Assembly (NCBI GenBank): GCA_030592105.1
Contig: JAUVKE010000081.1
Coordinates: 1 to 9,234 of the forward strand
Reading direction: 5' to 3'
Source: Desulfobacteraceae bacterium
GTDB taxonomy: Bacteria; Desulfobacterota; Desulfobacteria; Desulfobacterales; BuS5
DNA: 9,234 nt
Part shown: positions 6,911 through 9,234 of the stretch, one piece after another
Layout of the letters: every line of letters starts with the position of its first letter
Position numbering within the stretch: position 1 is the stretch's first letter
Notes under the pieces: model-generated
Told to the model about the DNA's origin: nothing
The model's database searches: none
What the model saw: only the letters and a program-made list of their open reading frames with translations
Made by a program: the position numbers and the translations under genes

Positions 6911-7288
6911 TTAATCTGCAATTATATAAATGCCCCGTTCTTTACGAATTATTTTGCCGAGCTTATCCATTCTGTAGATAATATTTCTCAATTTTTTTTC
7001 CTTATACCCTGTTTTTATTTTTATTTGAGCAAAAGATATCCCCTTTGTTCCGGAAGCTTTAATTGTATTTAAAACTTTGTCGGAAGCATTCGATGTGGCT
7101 CCACCACTGGATAGGGAGTCGGAAACAGAAGGCCCTTTTTTAGTATTTTCGGTTTTTATCAGTTTTTCTATACGGTCCAGCTTGTCATTAAGTTTGTCAA
7201 TGTCCTTTTTAGTAGCAATATTATAGTTTTGTATAAAGAATTTAACCATTGCATCAAAACTGATAGATTTTACTTTTTTCCTGACCAT
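6911..7288 (-). CDS. Small coiled-coil / winged-helix DNA-binding protein (hypothetical regulator)
   Basis: A 125-residue basic protein that I do not recognise by name. Residues 1-25 are basic and helical. Residues 28-46 form a short coiled coil (I30, L33, L37, I40, L43/I44) likely to dimerise it. Residues 47-69 are a Ser/Gly/Lys-rich linker. Residues 70-125 look like a winged helix: helix VLNTIKAS, helix SFAQIKIKTG, recognition helix KEKKLRNIIYRMDKLG, and a beta-wing ending in GIYIIAD. That layout suggests a small transcriptional regulator, but no family can be assigned with certainty. ATG with a GGGGG ribosome-binding tract 5 nt upstream. It is the first gene of a two-gene unit with the M16 peptidase, and a palindrome sits in its promoter, suggesting autoregulation (inference). 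Confidence 0.7.
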   Translation of the reverse strand: MVRKKVKSISFDAMVKFFIQNYNIATKKDIDKLNDKLDRIEKLIKTENTKKGPSVSDSLSSGGATSNASDKVLNTIKASGTKGISFAQIKIKTGYKEKKLRNIIYRMDKLGKIIRKERGIYIIAD

Positions 7289-7316
7289 GCGTACCCCCGA
7301 TTAGTAGATGGAAAAC

Positions 7317-7345
7317 AGGATACTTAACTATGCATAGATAGTCAA
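7317..7345 (-). promoter_or_regulatory. Sigma-70-like promoter of the winged-helix/M16 unit
   Basis: On the minus strand, TTGACT (7345-7340) is separated by exactly 17 nt from TATCCT (7322-7317). The -35 box matches consensus at five of six positions; the -10 keeps TA at its start and T at its end. Transcription would begin near 7310, giving a leader of about 20 nt with the GGGGG tract before the ATG at 7288. Position, spacing and orientation all fit. Confidence 0.55.
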
Positions 7346-7347
7346 GT
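7322..7347. promoter_or_regulatory. Candidate operator: inverted repeat inside the promoter spacer
   Basis: ACTTAACTAT (7322-7331) and ATAGTCAAGT (7338-7347) are inverted repeats with one mismatch and a 6-bp centre. A perfect 10-bp palindrome CTATGCATAG (7328-7337) overlaps them. The element covers the -35 box and spacer of the promoter for a probable DNA-binding protein, the classical arrangement for autorepression. The binding protein is inferred, not shown. Confidence 0.45.
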
Positions 7348-7388
7348 GAGTAAAATACCAATCATGTTATTGCAAGGAGAAATCATAC

Positions 7389-7418
7389 ATGTTATAGCGT
7401 TCAAAGAATATTTATAAT
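7389..7418 (+). promoter_or_regulatory. Candidate rightward promoter for the DUF2062-rsmA unit
   Basis: A perfect TATAAT (7413-7418) is preceded, with an 18-nt spacer, by ATGTTA (7389-7394), which matches the -35 consensus at three of six positions. The leader would be about 80 nt and would contain the hairpin at 7419-7452. The region is AT-rich, so confidence is modest. Confidence 0.35.
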
Positions 7419-7452
7419 TATTCAGCGTCGCTGGGTTAAGATTAGCTGAATA
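7419..7452 (+). repeat. 8-bp inverted repeat in the leader upstream of the DUF2062 gene
   Basis: TATTCAGC (7419-7426) and GCTGAATA (7445-7452) are perfect complements around an 18-nt loop. The right arm is part of a 12-bp sequence, CTGAATAGTTAC (7446-7457), that recurs at 8880-8891 ahead of the CheX-like gene. No U-run follows, so it is not a standard terminator. It may be a leader structure or a repeat remnant. Confidence 0.4.
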
Positions 7453-7505
7453 GTTACGAATATTTTGTTATCAAATAGTCGTTAAGTAGTACCCTTTTGT
7501 TATAT

Positions 7506-7952
7506 ATGAGAACCTTTATAAAAAAAAAAATAAACGAAACTATAAATCGTATTAAAAATCTCGATGGAGATCCCCATTTTATAGCGCTGGGTATGGGTGC
7601 TGGTGTTTTTGCAGCTGCCACACCTACTTTGCCTTTTCAAACATTTATAGCAATCGGAATTGCTTTTATTCTAAGGGGGAGCAAGGCCGCCTCAATTATC
7701 GGATCCCTTATTGTGATCCCTGTTATTCCAATCTTTTATTTTGGCAGTTTTAAAATAGGAATGCTCTTTCTTCAAAATTCACCATTTGAGAAAATTGAAT
7801 CTCAATCGATCATGGAGCTTTTTCAAATGGGGTCTGCTGTGGCAGGAGCAATAATGGCGGGGGGTGCAATAATAGGTATAATATTCGGAATTATAACCTA
7901 CTTTATTACATTGAAAATTTTTATTCTGATCAGGTCAAAGCAAAAAGGTTAA
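7506..7952 (+). CDS. DUF2062 domain membrane protein
   Basis: A 148-residue small membrane protein. A basic N-terminus (1-20) is followed by the DUF2062-type segment GDPHFIALGMGAGVFAAATP (21-40), a hydrophobic stretch to about 57 ending in LRGSKAAS, helix 62-80 and, after a polar loop, a long C-terminal hydrophobic region (109-141) with a basic tail. Domain identity is from sequence resemblance; the family's molecular function is poorly known. The start is uncertain: I chose ATG 7506, but an in-frame TTG at 7497 would add three residues, and neither has a clear ribosome-binding site. It ends 13 bp before rsmA on the same strand, so the two are probably co-transcribed. Confidence 0.8.
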   Translation: MRTFIKKKINETINRIKNLDGDPHFIALGMGAGVFAAATPTLPFQTFIAIGIAFILRGSKAASIIGSLIVIPVIPIFYFGSFKIGMLFLQNSPFEKIESQSIMELFQMGSAVAGAIMAGGAIIGIIFGIITYFITLKIFILIRSKQKG

Positions 7953-7965
7953 GTTTACTCAAATC

Positions 7966-8811
7966 ATGACATCACCCAGAACACTATTGTCATCTATAAA
8001 TCTGCATCCTAAAAAAAAACTTGGTCAAAATTTTTTAAAGGATTCTCAAACATCTGAAATGATAATTGATCGCTGTAATCTAACAGCAGCAGATACGATT
8101 CTTGAGATAGGCGCAGGACTTGGGGCAATGACAATTCCTGCTGCCCGAAGGGTAAAAAAAGTTTATGCAGTTGAAATGGATCAAAGAATTTATGGTCTAT
8201 TAAACAATGAGCTTTTTTTAAATGATATTCATAATGTAAAGGTGGTTCAGGGTAATATACTGACACTTCCGATTAAAGATTTCGCAGAAAAGGCCGGGAG
8301 AAAAGTTACTCTTCTTGGAAATCTCCCCTATAATATCTCATCCCAGATTCTTGTTAAACTTATTCATGAAAGGTTATATGTTAACTGTGCGATAATAATG
8401 CTGCAAAAAGAGATGGGTATACGGATAACCGCACTCCCTGGGTCCAGGGATTATGGAAGGCTTTCTGTTATGCTTAAATATTGCGCGGATATTCGCAGGG
8501 TTGCTGACCTGAAAGCGACCTGTTTCTTCCCAAGGCCGAAAGTCGATTCAGTTGTTGTTGAAATCAAATTTAAAGAATCCCCTTTGGAGCAGGCGGATGA
8601 TGAAGCTCTTTTTTTCAGGACAATAAAAGCGGCTTTTTCAAAAAGGCGTAAAGTATTAAGAAATTCTTTGTCCGGGAATATATTGAATATTGATTCGCAA
8701 ACAGCGGGAAGTATTTTGAAAAAAGCTGATATTGATCCGGTGAGACGTGCTGAAACACTTACAGTTTCTGAATTCGTGAGGTTGAGCAATTCTATTGGGA
8801 GAGAATTATAA
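7966..8811 (+). CDS. rsmA: 16S rRNA (adenine(1518)-N6/adenine(1519)-N6)-dimethyltransferase
   Basis: RsmA/KsgA dimethylates two adjacent adenines in the 3'-terminal helix 45 of 16S rRNA using S-adenosylmethionine, a late step of 30S assembly. The 281-residue length is typical. Landmarks are KKKLGQNFL (16-24), SAM motif I EIGAGLG (47-53), acidic motif II VEMD (69-72), catalytic motif IV NLPYNIS (119-125), LQKEMG (146-151) with DYGRLSV (162-168), FFPRPKVDS (187-195), AFSKRRKVLRN (223-233) and the C-terminal RAETLTVSEF (261-270). An oddity is GN (96-97) where the family usually has an aspartate (D91 in E. coli KsgA) contacting the SAM adenine. The ATG has only a weak purine tract upstream (AAAAAGG, about 13 nt away), so translation may be coupled to the DUF2062 gene. 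Confidence 0.96.
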   Translation: MTSPRTLLSSINLHPKKKLGQNFLKDSQTSEMIIDRCNLTAADTILEIGAGLGAMTIPAARRVKKVYAVEMDQRIYGLLNNELFLNDIHNVKVVQGNILTLPIKDFAEKAGRKVTLLGNLPYNISSQILVKLIHERLYVNCAIIMLQKEMGIRITALPGSRDYGRLSVMLKYCADIRRVADLKATCFFPRPKVDSVVVEIKFKESPLEQADDEALFFRTIKAAFSKRRKVLRNSLSGNILNIDSQTAGSILKKADIDPVRRAETLTVSEFVRLSNSIGREL

Positions 8812-8839
8812 ATCGATGAAACAGAAACGTAATTATTGG

Positions 8840-8891
8840 GCTGATATGCATACCTGAAGCATCCTTAAAATCAGCACACCTGAATAGTTAC
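8840..8891 (+). repeat. Leader region with weak inverted repeat and recurring 12-mer
   Basis: GCTGAT (8840-8845) and ATCAGC (8870-8875) could pair across a 24-nt loop. CTGAATAGTTAC (8880-8891) is identical to 7446-7457. The preceding bases also resemble each other (TTAAAATCAG at 8866-8875 versus TTAAGATTAG at 7436-7445), with a small insertion here. Both copies lie in leaders of rightward genes. No terminator is evident between rsmA and the CheX-like gene. Confidence 0.35.
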
Positions 8892-8911
8892 ACAAAAACA
8901 AGGACTTTTAT

Positions 8912-9234
8912 ATGGAAGACATCCTTAATAATTTTGATATTCAGTCTTCAGTGGTGGAATCAACAGTTAAATTGTTCGATTCAATGCTTTCTACAAAAAT
9001 AGAACTTGCTGGTTCAGATGAGCCTCCTGGTTTTGAGGGTCCCAGAATAACAGGTACCCTCGGTTTTGCAGGGAAACTCATGGGGGGTATTCATATTCAC
9101 TCAGGCTTTCTTTATGCCTACACCATGGCAGGAATGATGCTGGACATGGATCCTGAAGAGTTTGAAGTTGATGAAGAGGTTAATGATGTACTTCTTGAAA
9201 TGTGTAATATTATAGGTGGAAATTTAAAATCAAA
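8912..9234 (+). CDS. CheX/CheC-type chemotaxis phosphatase, N-terminal part (cut by window end)
   Basis: An open frame of 107 codons runs from ATG 8912 to the window edge without a stop, with AAGGA (8900-8904) 7 nt upstream. The signature D92-x3-E96-x2-N99 followed by IIGGN (100-104) is the catalytic helix motif of the CheC/CheX/FliY CheY-P phosphatases, where the Glu and Asn attack phospho-aspartate. The preceding segment (ITGTLGFAGKLMGG, 46-59) fits the beta-strand region of CheX-like folds. Such proteins damp phosphorylated response regulators in chemotaxis or related two-component pathways; the partner is not in this window. A second motif and the C-terminus lie beyond the end. CheX rather than CheC is an inference from the single motif and the spacing. 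Confidence 0.75.
   Translation, partial: MEDILNNFDIQSSVVESTVKLFDSMLSTKIELAGSDEPPGFEGPRITGTLGFAGKLMGGIHIHSGFLYAYTMAGMMLDMDPEEFEVDEEVNDVLLEMCNIIGGNLKS

Noticed and set aside
8451..8789. 112-codon minus-strand ORF opposite rsmA
   Set aside because: It is antisense to the strongly conserved C-terminal half of RsmA and has no recognisable motif, so it is a shadow frame.

Overview
The window is a 9.2-kb AT-rich stretch of bacterial chromosome. It most resembles a sulfate-reducing Desulfobacterota (Desulfobacterales-type) genome. That placement is inferred from gene content and style: a DUF4857-type ABC operon, a PreP-like M16 protease, a DUF2062 gene next to rsmA, a CheX-like gene, and AT-rich intergenic repeats. 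No rRNA, tRNA, CRISPR array, transposase or phage gene is visible.

Layout. Positions 1-452 hold no gene but several inverted repeats, including a perfect 13-bp-stem hairpin of the widespread 'CGTTCCC..GGGAACG' kind. Positions 453-3297 are a tight leftward three-gene operon: ABC ATPase, then a six-helix ABC-2-type permease, then a membrane-anchored DUF4857-like protein. Both junctions overlap (4 nt and 1 nt), so the three products probably form one transporter of unknown substrate. Positions 3298-3866 are a 569-bp gene-free stretch with two direct copies of a ~122-bp repeat about 94% identical. Between them lies an inverted, ~79%-identical relative of the sequence at 336-396. Positions 3867-7288 are a leftward two-gene unit: a small coiled-coil/winged-helix protein followed by a 995-residue M16C metallopeptidase. 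Its start region carries a good sigma-70-like promoter with a palindrome in the spacer, suggesting autoregulation. From about 7389 rightward lie a DUF2062 membrane protein, rsmA (ksgA, 16S rRNA dimethyladenosine transferase) and, after a 100-bp gap, the first 107 codons of a CheX/CheC-type phosphatase cut by the window edge.

How it works together. The ABC operon is a self-contained membrane transport unit. The winged-helix gene is positioned to control itself and the downstream peptidase. rsmA and DUF2062 are 13 bp apart and likely co-transcribed; the CheX-like gene has its own leader. Most genes are ordinary housekeeping or accessory genes. The least explained parts are the intergenic repeat families and the DUF4857 ABC system, whose ATPase has a non-standard Walker B/signature region.
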